DNA from: Alcaligenaceae bacterium SAGV5
GTDB lineage: Bacteria > Pseudomonadota > Gammaproteobacteria > Burkholderiales > Burkholderiaceae_B
Direction of reading: 5' to 3'
NCBI GenBank assembly: GCA_009360345.1
Contig: SPDP01000001.1
Coordinates: 744,001 to 808,000, forward strand
Length of the DNA: 64,000 nt
Positions 44,804-54,881 of this stretch are shown here, one piece after another. The position numbers were made by a program, and so were the translations under genes. Under the pieces are notes generated by a model, which saw only the letters and a program-made list of their open reading frames with translations, was not told where the DNA came from and did not search any database. How positions within the stretch are numbered: position 1 is the first letter of the stretch; every line of letters begins with the position of its first letter.

Positions 44804-46698
44804 GCGAAGCGACGTCCGAGGGGCGCCGGCACCCGGCCGGATGCCAGCCTGCGCGGCCGCCGGCGTCCGGATGTTCCCGGCGGCACCCGGGTCCCGCGCA
44901 GCTCGACGGTCTCGAAGCTGACGAACCGGGGCTCGATGTCGCGCGGATCGACCAGGCCTTGCGATGCCTTGTAGATCGCGCACTCCATCGCCGTCTTGCC
45001 GGCCATGTCCTCATGGTCGAACGCGCCGCGGCGCTGGAGCCGGAAGTAGTCGCGCAGCGCCAGCGTGTCCGCATCGCGTACCAGCCGCAGGAAGCCGTCG
45101 TCGACGGAAGGGTCGATCATCTCGGCGGCGACGGTGCGCCCCGCGTAGCCGTGCAGTTCCGCCAGGGAGCTCTGCCGGCATGCGGGACAGCCATCCGGGT
45201 TGCGCACCCTCAACGCCAGGATATCCAGCGCATACAGGGCGTGCAGGCGATCGGCGTAGCGTCGCCAGTGATCGGGCCCCTGGCCGGCGCCCGCGGCAGT
45301 GCCTGCACGCTCGAACAGGACGGTCAGCGGCAAGGCACAGTGCCGGCACAACGCCGGCAGCAGCGTCTGGTAGACAAGCAGCTTCAGGATTCCGGGCGTT
45401 GCCAGCAGCCTGCGGGAGACGCCGATGAAATCCGAGGCCAGGCGGTCCGGGATCAACGCCGCGCCGCCCGCGTGCGTCGTGGTGTACAGGTTGCTGCCCG
45501 AACTGGCGAGATCCATGAAGGCCCTGCCCGTGGAACGATCGCGTATCTCGCCTATGAGCAGGTCGTTCATGGCGGACCGCTTGATGGTCTTGAGCTTGGC
45601 GTCGAATTCGTTGGACACCGCGCCATCCAGCGATCGGCTGACGCTGTTCTGGAGCGCGTTGGGGATGAGATATTCGACCGGATCTTCAAGCGTGATGACT
45701 TTGCGGGTAGGCGGAATCCGGGACATCATCGACGCGATGGTGGTCGACTTGCCGGACCCCACCACCCCCGCGAGCACGATCGCGCCGCCTTCGGCGACCA
45801 GCGCGCGCTCAAGGACCCGGATCTGCGAAGGCAGATACCCGAGGCGGGCGAAATCCGGCGGCTGCTCGCGCATGTCCATCCTCAGCAGCCGCATGGTGAC
45901 CGAGGCGCCCGCGTCGGTGGCCAGCGATGCCCAGCGCAACATGAACGACACCCCCTCCACGTCGTGCAGGATGCTGCCCTGCTGCTCGACCATGGGATCG
46001 AAGACGGCGCCGTTGCCACCCTGTATGTCCATGTAGGCGACGGCCAGCACCTCCCGCAGCGTGCTGGTCTGCATGCCGCGGAACCTTTCCGGCATCACGT
46101 AGCGGCCGCCCAGGGTGTAGCGGATCTCGGATTCGGGGTGGGCCGCCCGCAGGTTGACGTGGATGTCGCTGGCGCCATGGCGCGCGCCCCAGGCGACGAT
46201 GTCATGGAACGCCGACGCCATGGCGCTCTTGACCGGATCGAGCAGCACCCGGCGGCGCGAACGCAGGGTGTCCCCCGTGATCTGTCCGCGCACGATGGAC
46301 AGCAGCAGCGTCGCCGGCACCACGATGCGCGCAGGACTGGCCAGGGTCCGGCCCCGCGCCCGCACCATGCGTTCGAACTCCTCGATCTGCTCGCTGCGCG
46401 CATAGTCATCGACGGTGAACAGGGCCACCCGGCCATCCTCCAGCTCGACGGGAGAGAGCTTGTCCAGCAGGTTGCCGACGTCGAATCCCGAACGCAGCAC
46501 GCGCTTGAAGGCGGGCGTCATCCGGGCGAGCTGGTCGCGGCCGTCCAGGCGCGCGACCAGCGCCGGCGACACCGGGCCACCGCCGGGACACATATCCTCC
46601 CTATCCTCCGGACGGGACGCGGGGGTCGCGCCCGACGCGCTCAGGCGGTTGCCGGCCAGCAGCGTCACGACCGACCTGCCCCAGATGAGCGGACTCAT
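44800..46698 (-). CDS. pilQ: Type IVb pilus assembly ATPase, PilQ-like
   Basis: 632 residues of the GspE/PilB family: Walker A in IVLAGVVGSGKSTTIASMMS (about 310-329), the Asp box VITLEDPVEYLIPNALQNSV and His-box-like NLYTTTHAGGAALIPDRLAS. A tetracysteine zinc site spans CRHC and CPAC (about 465 and 520). Hydrolysis of ATP drives pilus extension. The name follows plasmid R64, where PilQ is the ATPase. Start 46698 overlaps the pilP stop by 4 bases; the first 60 residues are poorly conserved. Confidence 0.9.
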   Translation of the reverse strand: MSPLIWGRSVVTLLAGNRLSASGATPASRPEDREDMCPGGGPVSPALVARLDGRDQLARMTPAFKRVLRSGFDVGNLLDKLSPVELEDGRVALFTVDDYARSEQIEEFERMVRARGRTLASPARIVVPATLLLSIVRGQITGDTLRSRRRVLLDPVKSAMASAFHDIVAWGARHGASDIHVNLRAAHPESEIRYTLGGRYVMPERFRGMQTSTLREVLAVAYMDIQGGNGAVFDPMVEQQGSILHDVEGVSFMLRWASLATDAGASVTMRLLRMDMREQPPDFARLGYLPSQIRVLERALVAEGGAIVLAGVVGSGKSTTIASMMSRIPPTRKVITLEDPVEYLIPNALQNSVSRSLDGAVSNEFDAKLKTIKRSAMNDLLIGEIRDRSTGRAFMDLASSGSNLYTTTHAGGAALIPDRLASDFIGVSRRLLATPGILKLLVYQTLLPALCRHCALPLTVLFERAGTAAGAGQGPDHWRRYADRLHALYALDILALRVRNPDGCPACRQSSLAELHGYAGRTVAAEMIDPSVDDGFLRLVRDADTLALRDYFRLQRRGAFDHEDMAGKTAMECAIYKASQGLVDPRDIEPRFVSFETVELRGTRVPPGTSGRRRPRRLASGRVPAPLGRRFA

Positions 46699-47207
46699 GG
46701 CCGCCCTCCCAAGGGAGGCACGAATATCGGCGGCATCGCCGGCATGGGGGCCGCGCCGGACGGCCCCGCCGCCGCCATGGCGCCCGGCGTGGACGGCAGG
46801 ATGCAGGCCGACCGCACCGAGGCCCCCTTGCGCAGGTAGACGCAGCCGTCGTCGATGCGCTGCAGCCGATATTCGCCAGCCGCGTCCGTGGCGCCGCGAG
46901 GCAGCTCGTCGCCCTGGCGATAGAACCGGGGTTCGCCATTGACCTGCACGATCGCGTTCAAGGCGCCCTTCAATCCGTACAGGGACGTCAGCACGACCCG
47001 GTCGCCACGGCGGGCCTGGGCAGGAGCGGCCTTGGCAACGGGCGCCTGACGGGCGCGTTCCGCGGCCAGGGCGCGCGCGGTATCGATGCGCAGCAGCTCG
47101 CGCACCGTGTCCAGCTCGTTTTCGGCGGCGTTCGCCGGGACACCTAACATGGACAGGACGGCCACCGCGGCCACGGCGAGCCGCCGGTTTCGCTCAGTCG
47201 CGCGCAT
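46695..47207 (-). CDS. pilP: Type IVb pilus protein PilP
   Basis: 170 residues with a signal peptide (LAVAAVAVLSMLGVPANAAE). The body has VLTSLYGLKGALNAIVQVNG, then FYRQGDELPRGATDAAGEYR, which matches the PilP domain of R64-type and Tcp-like systems, thought to link the inner-membrane parts to the secretin. A Pro-rich tail (about 145-170) ends the protein. It overlaps pilO by 14 bases and pilQ by 4. Confidence 0.85.
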   Translation of the reverse strand: MRATERNRRLAVAAVAVLSMLGVPANAAENELDTVRELLRIDTARALAAERARQAPVAKAAPAQARRGDRVVLTSLYGLKGALNAIVQVNGEPRFYRQGDELPRGATDAAGEYRLQRIDDGCVYLRKGASVRSACILPSTPGAMAAAGPSGAAPMPAMPPIFVPPLGGRP

Positions 47208-48507
47208 AGAGGACTCCAGACATGCCGGCCATGAGCCGGCTCCGGTTCAAGGAAAGTTCGGCGGCGGCATCGACAGTGAGCGACACCGCGCGCCATTCGA
47301 CCTGGTTCGCCAGCAGCCCCGGTATCAGGAACATCGACCGCAGCGGCCCTTCCAGGGCCAGTGGCCGCTCGTAGACGGCCGGCATCGCCGGCGGCGCGGC
47401 CAGGGCGGCCCCGTGCCCGTCGCGCGGGGGCTCCAGCCTGACGGACACGGTTTCCCCCAGCGTCGCGCCCGACATCAGGGGCAGGATCTGTTGCAGCGCG
47501 GTGATGGTCTTGTCGTCGTGCTCGGCCCGGCTCCTGAGCCGCGACGGCTCCAGCGCCTGCCCGCCATCGGCGACGGCGAACCGGGCCACGACGGCATCCA
47601 TGGGCTGCCATGTCTCGCTCCAGCCCGGCGGGCGCACCGCGAGAAAACTGGCGTTGGTGGCCAGCCGGTGGACCCGGCCGTACCGGGCCCGGCAGGCCCA
47701 CCCCCGCTCCATGCCGCGCGAGCACTGCGCGGAAGACAGCCCCCATCCGCCAAGCTCGACGGGCAGTTCGGCCAACGCGCCCAGGATGGCCAGCCCATCG
47801 CTTTCGGCATGCAGGCGTATCCGCTGGCGGAAGGCTTCGTACACCTGGGCCCAGGCCGCCTCGGGATCGACACCGGGCGGCGCGGACGTCTTGCCGGCAT
47901 CCACGTGGCGATACCAGTCCCAGCCGCTGCGCAGCAGGAATGCCGCGACGCAGCCCAGGGCCGCGACGACCAGCGGCCGGGGAATGGCCGGCATGCTCCA
48001 GCCGCACGGCTGGAGCCGGCAGGCGTTCGAGGCCTCGCCCAGCAAGGCCGGCAGCGACGCCTCGCCAAGATCGCCGGGACCCGCGTCCAGGATGACGAGT
48101 TCATCGCCGTGATGCGCCATCAGGCCATCCAGGGCGGCCTGGGCGCCGGCGGCGCTGTCGTGGACCCGGTCGGAGTGCGTCAGGACCTTGCCTGCCTGGG
48201 CGGCCACCACCCAGATGCGCCCGTCCGGCAGTTCCGCCCGCAAGGCGACGACGCCCTGCCTGTGGTCCGACGCGAAAGCCAGCGCCCCGCTATGAAGCTG
48301 GTCCGCCAGGCGACGGTCGGCCCGGTTCAGCCGGATCACGCCGACGGCCTCCGAGCCCGGCGCGTGGGCAAGGTGCGACGCCTTTGCCTCCCTGGCTTTT
48401 TTCCGGGCCCGCTGGTCCAGCCTGCTGCCCAGGATGGTGTGCCAGCGCATGCCCAGGACCAGCACGCGTTCGTCGCCGGCGAATCGAAGCAGGACGTAGT
48501 CGTTCAT
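47194..48507 (-). CDS. pilO: Type IVb pilus protein PilO2
   Basis: 437 residues. The N-terminal half is soluble, with an actin-like or PilM-like look (VLLRFAGDERVLVLGMRWHT; GVVALRAELPDGRIWVVAAQ). A single membrane segment (RPLVVAALGCVAAFLLRSGW, about 176-195) and a periplasmic C-terminal half follow. This is the R64 PilO/PilO2 layout, a bitopic inner-membrane scaffold. It starts 6 bases after pilN and overlaps pilP. Confidence 0.83.
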   Translation of the reverse strand: MNDYVLLRFAGDERVLVLGMRWHTILGSRLDQRARKKAREAKASHLAHAPGSEAVGVIRLNRADRRLADQLHSGALAFASDHRQGVVALRAELPDGRIWVVAAQAGKVLTHSDRVHDSAAGAQAALDGLMAHHGDELVILDAGPGDLGEASLPALLGEASNACRLQPCGWSMPAIPRPLVVAALGCVAAFLLRSGWDWYRHVDAGKTSAPPGVDPEAAWAQVYEAFRQRIRLHAESDGLAILGALAELPVELGGWGLSSAQCSRGMERGWACRARYGRVHRLATNASFLAVRPPGWSETWQPMDAVVARFAVADGGQALEPSRLRSRAEHDDKTITALQQILPLMSGATLGETVSVRLEPPRDGHGAALAAPPAMPAVYERPLALEGPLRSMFLIPGLLANQVEWRAVSLTVDAAAELSLNRSRLMAGMSGVLYARD

Positions 48508-48513
48508 GGCGGA

Positions 48514-50112
48514 TCAGAAGCCTTCCTCGACCTGCGCCGTGATAAGCACGACCGTATTGCGGCGCTCGCGCGCGGTCTTGCCCGAGCCGCCCAGCAACAT
48601 CGGCGCCCCGTCGTCCAGCCGGCGCTTGTCGTACTGGTCCTGCGACCGTTCGAAACCCGACACCAGCACGGGCTGCCCGGGCCGCAGTTCGACCTGCTGC
48701 ACGGTGCCCATGCCGTCCACGGTTTTCTGCTGCAACTGCACCTGGTTGCCGCTGGCGCCGAAGGTCAGCGTCTTGAGCGGCTGGGCGACCGTGTTGTCGT
48801 AGGCGATGGTGAGCAGGATCTGGCCGTCGTCCTGGGCATCGGGGATCACGGTCAGGAAGGACCCGACGGTTTCTTCCTTCTGCGTGACCGACGGCGCGGT
48901 GGAGGTTCCCGCCGACGACGCCACGGTGGTGACCTGCACCTGGTCGATGTAGGTGAACGTGGTGCGCACCGCGTGCGTGACCGGCCGGCGGTTCAGGGTC
49001 TGCAACGGCACCGTGGTATGGCGGGTGATGGTGGCGATCTCGCTCAGGGCCTTCAGCACCACCGCCGACCCGTCCCAGCGGCCACCGGCGATGGACAGGC
49101 CCAGGCCCGACCCCGCGACGTCCGACACCCGCGACGCCGGCGAACCCGCCTGCGCGGCATCCCGCGTGCGGCGATAGATCAGGTTCCAGTCTATGCCCTG
49201 CTCGGTCTGGTTCCTGGCCACCAGTTCGATCTCCTCGAACATCAGGCGCACGCGCCGGGTCAAGGCCTTGTTCTCGCGTTCCAGGAACGCCGCGACACGG
49301 TCCAGCGCCTCGGGCGTGTCGGTGACGACGACAAGCCCGGAGGCATCCCCATTGGCCACCAGGGTGCCGGCACGGGTCAGAAAGGGCTCGAGCTTGGCCT
49401 TGACCGCGCCCAGTGCATCGCCGCCGCCGGACTCGATGCGCGTGGACGAGGTGCTTTCGAAGGCGCCGGCGCCACCGCCCGCCGCGCGCCCCAGGCTCGC
49501 CGCCGCGGAAGCCTTCAGCGTGAGCGCACGAACGTTGAAGACCCGGGTATCCGTGCGAAAAAACACGATGGCACCGGCCTCGTACTTCCAATGGACGCCC
49601 AGCCGGCTGGCGGCCATGTCGAGCAGGCGGGGCAACGGATGCAGGCCCGTCGGCAGGCTGACCCGGGCGGCGGCCGGCGGCCCCGCAACCGCCGCCTGGG
49701 CCAGGGTCAGGCGCGGGAGGAAGGCATCCTGGGGCAGCAGGGCCTCCGGCCGGACGCGTACCTGTATGCCGGTGGCCAGCGCGATCTGCTCGCCCAGCGT
49801 GGAGAGGTCGACCCGGCCGTCGGGGAACATCAGGGCGGTCTCGACCGACGCCCGGAGCGCCTCGGGCAGCGTGACCTCGCGCGACAGCGGCTGGGGCCGG
49901 CCCGCCAGCCACGGGCGGCCGACTTCCTGCGCCCGGACCCGCTCACGCTCGCCCGCCACGGCCTGCTGGAACGGAATGCGGGCGGCAGCGATGTTGTCGG
50001 AAGCACGCGCGGCGTCGGCGTCGATGTGGCGCATGGCTGCGAACTGCCCGCAGCCCGATACCAGAAGGGCCAGGGCGGCAACCCCAACGGGAAAGCGCGG
50101 AACCTTGACCAT
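48514..50112 (-). CDS. pilN: Type IVb pilus outer-membrane secretin lipoprotein, PilN-like
   Basis: 532 residues with a lipoprotein signal (lipobox LLVSGC, Cys about 21). N-domains precede the secretin C-domain: DTPEALDRVAAFLERENKAL, MFEEIELVARNQTEQGIDWN, and the conserved LNRRPVTHAVRTTFTYIDQV and GQPVLVSGFERSQDQYDKRR near the end. It forms the outer-membrane ring through which the pilus emerges. Start ATG 50112 is 3 bases beyond the stop of the preceding gene. Confidence 0.9.
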   Translation of the reverse strand: MVKVPRFPVGVAALALLVSGCGQFAAMRHIDADAARASDNIAAARIPFQQAVAGERERVRAQEVGRPWLAGRPQPLSREVTLPEALRASVETALMFPDGRVDLSTLGEQIALATGIQVRVRPEALLPQDAFLPRLTLAQAAVAGPPAAARVSLPTGLHPLPRLLDMAASRLGVHWKYEAGAIVFFRTDTRVFNVRALTLKASAAASLGRAAGGGAGAFESTSSTRIESGGGDALGAVKAKLEPFLTRAGTLVANGDASGLVVVTDTPEALDRVAAFLERENKALTRRVRLMFEEIELVARNQTEQGIDWNLIYRRTRDAAQAGSPASRVSDVAGSGLGLSIAGGRWDGSAVVLKALSEIATITRHTTVPLQTLNRRPVTHAVRTTFTYIDQVQVTTVASSAGTSTAPSVTQKEETVGSFLTVIPDAQDDGQILLTIAYDNTVAQPLKTLTFGASGNQVQLQQKTVDGMGTVQQVELRPGQPVLVSGFERSQDQYDKRRLDDGAPMLLGGSGKTARERRNTVVLITAQVEEGF

Positions 50113-50115
50113 GGC

Positions 50116-50925
50116 CTACCCCTGGCGTCCGGCCGGCGCGCTGGTCCGGTCGCACGACTCGGCATGGGGAACGACGCGCAGCACGCGATTGGAATAGAAG
50201 CACGGCTGCAAGGGATGGACGGACAGCTCGGTGGAAGCCAGCAGTTCGCGCACGGCCGTCTTGAAGTCGCCGCCCAGGCTGGCCGACCCGGCCAGCGGGA
50301 TGTCGACATCGACCGTCCAGTGCTCGGGCTCGAACGTCCAGCCGGCCGCCGTGGCCCAGCGGCGCAGGGCCTGGCGCATGGTCCGGTCGGCCGGCGTGGC
50401 ATCGTACGGAGCGCGGCGGACGGAAGCGGGATCCACGGCGGGAACATGTCCCGTACCAGAGGCCGCGGCATGCGTTCGAGCAAGCGCGAGCGGCTTCATC
50501 GCCGCGAACGACGGCTCGTCCGGCTCGGACGGATATCCTTCCCCACGGCTGAACCCGTCGGCCCCGGACCGGGCAACGTGTCCCTGGTACTGCGCTCGTG
50601 CCACGACCTCGCCTATCCGCAGCAGGTACTCGCGGGCCGTGCCGGCCACCACCGCGTACCCGCCCTGCCAGGCCACCGGCGCCAGCCTTTCGCCTTGGGC
50701 CCCCACGCTGAAGATGGCGGGCGGCACCTGCCCGGCACGGAATTGCAGATAGGTCTGCCGCCCATCGTCGAAAACCTGCACGGGCGCGACACGTTTGTCG
50801 CCCACGATGCGATAGGAGAAATCGAAGGCGCCATCCCTTCCGACATGCTCCGCCGGCAGGGCTTGCGCGAAGGCGGCTCCGCAGACGAGCCACGCGGCGG
50901 CGAGGGTGATACGGCACGGATGCAT
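50116..50925 (-). CDS. pilL: PilL-like protein: VirB9/TrbG-like N-domain fused to a TcpQ domain
   Basis: 269 residues with a signal peptide (CRITLAAAWLVCGAAFAQA). The first half, DFSYRIVGDKRVAPVQVFDD, GRQTYLQFRAGQVPPAIFSV and YLLRIGEVVARAQYQG, has the pattern of the VirB9/TrbG/CagX N-terminal domain of type IV secretion. The last 90 residues (TMRQALRRWATAAGWTFEPE, FKTAVRELLASTELSVHPLQ, CFYSNRVLRVVPHAESC) are a TcpQ domain as in R64 PilL, which stabilises the secretin. First gene of the pilus operon. Confidence 0.82.
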   Translation of the reverse strand: MHPCRITLAAAWLVCGAAFAQALPAEHVGRDGAFDFSYRIVGDKRVAPVQVFDDGRQTYLQFRAGQVPPAIFSVGAQGERLAPVAWQGGYAVVAGTAREYLLRIGEVVARAQYQGHVARSGADGFSRGEGYPSEPDEPSFAAMKPLALARTHAAASGTGHVPAVDPASVRRAPYDATPADRTMRQALRRWATAAGWTFEPEHWTVDVDIPLAGSASLGGDFKTAVRELLASTELSVHPLQPCFYSNRVLRVVPHAESCDRTSAPAGRQG

Positions 50926-51030
50926 AGAGGACCCTTGGCAAGGCGGCGCGGCCAGACCGCGCCCAGGCATGCATCGTGCCGGGTCCCCTCCCGCCCGGAT
51001 AGCGTGTGAACTACTTATCGCGGGATGTTT

Positions 51031-51957
51031 TCATCCATGTCCGGCGGCCGCGGGCAGGCCGCCGTGGCGCGCGAAAAAATCGCACAGCAGGCCGCCGAGC
51101 AGGTCCTCGCCCGAGCCGAAATGCGCGACGATGGAAAGATGGTTGTGCCGCGGCATCGACATGAACTGGCTGCGGCGGTTGCCGCAGGCCCGCAGGCGCA
51201 TGAAGAACTCCGCGCCATAGCAGTCCAGCAGGGGATTCTCGTGTTCGGCCACGGCGATGAACAGCGGCATCGCGGCCGCATGGACCATGTTCACGGGCGA
51301 CCGCCGCTCGTGCTCGTCCGCTTCGTCGCCGAAGTACGCCCGCACACCCTCCGCATTGGGATTGGCCGGCAGGACATCGGCACGCAGCCGGCCGGAAAGG
51401 ATGGCCGCCGCCAACACATGCCGGCGCGCATCTCCCGCGAAATCGGCGGCCAGCGCGAAGTGGGCGACGTGGGTGCCGCCCGCGCTGTGGCCCACCAGGA
51501 AGATGCGCCCGGGATCCGCGCGAAACCGATGCGCCTCGTGCCGGATCCATGCAACCGCCGCGGCCAGATCCTCCGCCCCGGCCGGATAGGGCGCGGCAGG
51601 CGCCAGCCGATACTCCATGTTCACCGCGAGATAGCCCCGCGCGGCGAACCACCGCGCGACATTGGCGTAGACGCGGGGCGTGATGTCCTTGTCCCCGCGC
51701 ACATAACCGCCGCCGTGCATGAAGATCAGCACGGGCGGCGCACCGTCCCCCGGGCGCCGGTACACGTCCAGCACCTGCCTGGCATCGTCGCCATAGGACC
51801 AGGTGCCTTCGCGCACGACGCCATCGCACCGCGCCGACGCGTCGAGCACCGGATCCAGCGCCTCCAGCATCTCCCTCCGGCCCGCGCCCCCATCCCGCGC
51901 CCAGTCCGGGCCGATCCGGCCGTACAGCGCCCGCAGCGCGGCCAGCGTCCCCATCAT
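51031..51957 (-). CDS. Alpha/beta hydrolase of the hormone-sensitive-lipase type
   Basis: 308 residues. The oxyanion-hole motif HGGG lies in [20 protein letters not shown] (about 78-97), the nucleophile in [20 protein letters not shown] (GHSAGG, about 157), and a candidate acid/His pair in the C-terminal quarter ([23 protein letters not shown]). Such enzymes hydrolyse small esters, lactones or amides. Start ATG 51957 overlaps the Bug stop (ATGA); a second ATG follows it. It is last in the GMC-Bug-hydrolase operon, so it probably acts on the same substrate path. Confidence 0.87.
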   Translation of the reverse strand: MMGTLAALRALYGRIGPDWARDGGAGRREMLEALDPVLDASARCDGVVREGTWSYGDDARQVLDVYRRPGDGAPPVLIFMHGGGYVRGDKDITPRVYANVARWFAARGYLAVNMEYRLAPAAPYPAGAEDLAAAVAWIRHEAHRFRADPGRIFLVGHSAGGTHVAHFALAADFAGDARRHVLAAAILSGRLRADVLPANPNAEGVRAYFGDEADEHERRSPVNMVHAAAMPLFIAVAEHENPLLDCYGAEFFMRLRACGNRRSQFMSMPRHNHLSIVAHFGSGEDLLGGLLCDFFARHGGLPAAAGHG

Positions 51958-52925
51958 TGGCCCTTGAGCCCCAGCTCGCGTACCAGCGAACCCCACTTGA
52001 CGTTCTCCTCGGCCATGAAGCGCGAGAACTCCTCGGCCGAATTCGGCACCACCTCGAACCCCATGCCGGTCAGCTTCCCCCTGACCTCCGGCTGCTTGAG
52101 CACCTGCAGCACCTCCTGGTTGAGACGGGCGACGACGGCATCCGGCGTCCTGGCCGGCGCGACCAGGCCGAACCAGGTGATGACCTCGAAATCGGGATAG
52201 CCCGACTCGGCGATGGTGGGCAGGTCGGGCATGGCCGGGGACCGCGTCTTGCCGGTCACCGCGATGGGCCGCAGCTTGCCGTTCTGCACGTTGGCAAGCA
52301 GCCCGGAGATGCTGGACATCATCATCTGCACCTGGCCGCCCAGCAGATCGACGATGGCGGCCGAATCGCCCTTGTAGTGGACGGGGGTCAGGTCGATGCC
52401 GGAGACTTTCTTGAACAGTTCCACGGACATGTGCGGCGAGGACCCCAGGCCGCCCGTCGCGTAATTGAGCTTGCCGGGATGCGCCTTCGCGTAGTTCACC
52501 AGGTCGGCCACCGTGCGCACCGGCAGCGCCGGGTCGACGACCATCATCAAGGGATTGTGGACGATGCGCACCACGCCGCGGAAATCCTTGATCGGGTCGT
52601 AGCCGACGTCCGGGTACAGGGCGGGCGCGACGGCATGCGTGGTCTGGACCGCCAGGTACAGGGTATAGCCATCCGGCGCGGCGCGCGCCACCCCCGCCGC
52701 GCCGATCGATCCGGCGGCCCCCGCCCGGTTCTCCACGATGAAGGGCTGCCCCAGACGCTCGCCCAGGTGCTGCGAGATCACACGGGCCACCACGTCGGTC
52801 GGGCCGCCGGCGGTGAAGCCCACCACGACCTTGACCGGCTTGCCCGGATAGGCGGCCTGCGCCCACGCACCGGCGGGCGCCACCGCCAACGACAACACGA
52901 ACGCGCACCCCTTGAGGTTCAACAT
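51954..52925 (-). CDS. Bug-family (TctC-like) periplasmic solute-binding protein
   Basis: 323 residues, signal peptide [20 protein letters not shown] with cleavage near AWA-QA. Bug motifs: [60 protein letters not shown] and [20 protein letters not shown]. It binds an organic acid in the periplasm for a transporter or sensor not seen here. It lies 62 bases after the GMC oxidoreductase gene and overlaps the hydrolase start. Confidence 0.9.
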   Translation of the reverse strand: MLNLKGCAFVLSLAVAPAGAWAQAAYPGKPVKVVVGFTAGGPTDVVARVISQHLGERLGQPFIVENRAGAAGSIGAAGVARAAPDGYTLYLAVQTTHAVAPALYPDVGYDPIKDFRGVVRIVHNPLMMVVDPALPVRTVADLVNYAKAHPGKLNYATGGLGSSPHMSVELFKKVSGIDLTPVHYKGDSAAIVDLLGGQVQMMMSSISGLLANVQNGKLRPIAVTGKTRSPAMPDLPTIAESGYPDFEVITWFGLVAPARTPDAVVARLNQEVLQVLKQPEVRGKLTGMGFEVVPNSAEEFSRFMAEENVKWGSLVRELGLKGQ

Positions 52926-52987
52926 GATCGGTCTCCTGCCGGGCCGGCGCCTGCCGTCCCGGTTCATGGTTGTGGATGGCGCCGGTC

Positions 52988-54616
52988 TCAGTCGGCCAGC
53001 AGCATTTCGGCGCCCTTTTCGGCGATGGCCATGGTCGGCACGTTGGTGCCCGATGAAGGCAGGGTCGGGCAGATGGACGAGTCGATCACCCGCAGGCCCT
53101 GCACCCCATGCACGCGCAGCCGGGGATCGACCACGGACATCGGATCCACCCCCATCTTGCAAGTCCCGACCATGTGCCAGGACGTCTGCAGGGTCTCCCG
53201 GACATAGGCCAGCATGTCCTGGTCATCGACCACGCCCGGCCCCGGGCGGGTCTCGCGCACGACCAGGGGCTTGAGCGCGTCCATGCCGGCGATGCCGCGG
53301 GAGATCCGCATGCCGCGCAGGAACAGTTGCGCGTCCTCCTCGTGCGACAGGTAGCACGGGTCCATGCTCGCCTGCCGCGTGGGATCGGGAGACTGGATAT
53401 GCAGCGTGCCGATGGACTTGGGCTGGAGCGTGGTCACCCCGAACGTGAAGCCGGAGAACATGTCCATGCCGGTGGTGGGCGTCCGGGCATAGCGGTCGCC
53501 CCCCGACAGAGGCTGCAGGCGCAGGACGAGATCGGCCTGTTTCAGGTCGGGACGGCTGCGGTAGTTCATCTGCGCCGTGGCCGAGCAGATGCTCAGCAGG
53601 CCTTCGCGGCGGAGGATGAATCGCAGTCCCTCGCGCATCTTGCGCAGCGGACTGCGCAGGACGTCGTTGACGGTGATGGGCCGGGAGCACTCGAACGTCA
53701 GCCGGGTGTTCGGATGATCCCGCAGGTTCTCGCCCACGCCGGGCAGGTGATGGATGGGCCGCACGCCGTGCTCGCGCAGGATGTCCTGGTTGCCGATGCC
53801 CGACAGTTCCAGCAGTTGCGGCGAAGCCAGCGGCCCCGCGCTCAGCACGACTTCCCGCCGGGCCAGGACACGGCGGCACGCTCCGGCGGCCAGGTACTCC
53901 ACGCCGACCGCGCGCGTCCCCTCGAACAGCACGCGAGCCGCGGTGGCGCGCGTCAGCACGGTCAGGTTGGGACGCCTGCGGGCAGGCCGCAGATAGCCGG
54001 CCGCCGAGTTGTTGCGCAGCCCCCGCCGGGTGGAATACTGGAGATAGAACACGCCTTCGTAGCTGCCGTCGTTGTAATCCGGAAGCTCTCGATGGCCGGC
54101 CTGGCGGCAGGCCTCGATGAATGCGTCGGACAGCGGATCGAACTTGTCCAGGCGGGTACAGTGGATGGGACCGCCCCTGCCGCGTACCGCCGGGTCGCCC
54201 TCGGGAAAATCCTCCATGCGCATGAATACCGGCAGCATGTCGGCATAGCCCCAGCCCGCGCACCCCAGGTCCCGCCAGTGGTCGTACTCGGCGGGATCTC
54301 CCCGCGCGAAAAGGTTGCCGTTGATCGCCCCCGATCCCCCGATGACGCGGCCCCGCGTCCAGCGCTGCGGCTTGCCGTTCAGATGCCGCTGCGGCTCCGT
54401 CACGTAAGGCCAGGTGACCTCGGGATTGTTGATCAGGTTCACCACCATCAAGGGCACCTTGATGTTGATGTTGTTGTCGCGCCCCCCCGCCTCCAGCAGC
54501 AGTACCTGGCGGCCCGGGTCCGCGGACAGGCGTTCCGCCACGATGCAGCCGGCGCTGCCCGCGCCGCACACGATGTAGTCGAACCGGGCATCAGGCGGCA
54601 ATGATTCTGCAAACAT
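52988..54616 (-). CDS. GMC-family FAD alcohol dehydrogenase (choline dehydrogenase-like)
   Basis: 542 residues. FAD-binding start [20 protein letters not shown], the GMC signature 1 [20 protein letters not shown] and signature 2 [20 protein letters not shown] are all present. Catalytic His is in [20 protein letters not shown] and the partner Asn in [18 protein letters not shown]. It oxidises an alcohol to an aldehyde, a fitting partner for the divergent aldehyde dehydrogenase. ATG 54616 has AAAGGAG just upstream. Confidence 0.92.
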   Translation of the reverse strand: MFAESLPPDARFDYIVCGAGSAGCIVAERLSADPGRQVLLLEAGGRDNNINIKVPLMVVNLINNPEVTWPYVTEPQRHLNGKPQRWTRGRVIGGSGAINGNLFARGDPAEYDHWRDLGCAGWGYADMLPVFMRMEDFPEGDPAVRGRGGPIHCTRLDKFDPLSDAFIEACRQAGHRELPDYNDGSYEGVFYLQYSTRRGLRNNSAAGYLRPARRRPNLTVLTRATAARVLFEGTRAVGVEYLAAGACRRVLARREVVLSAGPLASPQLLELSGIGNQDILREHGVRPIHHLPGVGENLRDHPNTRLTFECSRPITVNDVLRSPLRKMREGLRFILRREGLLSICSATAQMNYRSRPDLKQADLVLRLQPLSGGDRYARTPTTGMDMFSGFTFGVTTLQPKSIGTLHIQSPDPTRQASMDPCYLSHEEDAQLFLRGMRISRGIAGMDALKPLVVRETRPGPGVVDDQDMLAYVRETLQTSWHMVGTCKMGVDPMSVVDPRLRVHGVQGLRVIDSSICPTLPSSGTNVPTMAIAEKGAEMLLAD

Positions 54617-54700
54617 CTCGCTCCTTTCTTCGGCCATGCGATCAGGTGAGTCGATGCGAACCTTGTTGGCGGCCCAAGGTACAGGAGGGGCAGCATTACC

Positions 54701-54813
54701 GAAAATAATATTTTTGAATCCTTCCATTCCCTATTCGTATCCTGGAAACAGGTGTGGGACGACAAGTCCAGCATTCCCCGTCTTGATACTGGAATGCTCA
54801 AATATTATTTTTC
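54701..54813. promoter_or_regulatory. Nested palindromes in the GMC / aldehyde dehydrogenase divergent control region
   Basis: Outer arms: GAAAATAATATTTTTGA (54701-54717) against TCAAATATTATTTTTC (54798-54813), AT-rich in a GC-rich genome. Inner: AGCATTCC (54770-54777), 13 bases, GGAATGCT (54791-54798), perfect. A third AGCATT (54692-54697) is followed by ACCG. This 265-base gap (54617-54881) must hold both promoters; the symmetrical repeats are likely operators. No regulator gene is adjacent in this window. Confidence 0.6.
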
Positions 54814-54881
54814 AGTCATGCCGACCAGGAGTAAGTTTCCCTGGGGACGACACGCGCCCCGCCCCCGAGGAGACACCGAGC

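Noticed and set aside
47086..51009. A 1307-residue plus-strand frame through the pilP-pilL region
   Set aside because: Antisense shadow; the minus-strand genes carry signal peptides, lipobox and secretin motifs in the right order.
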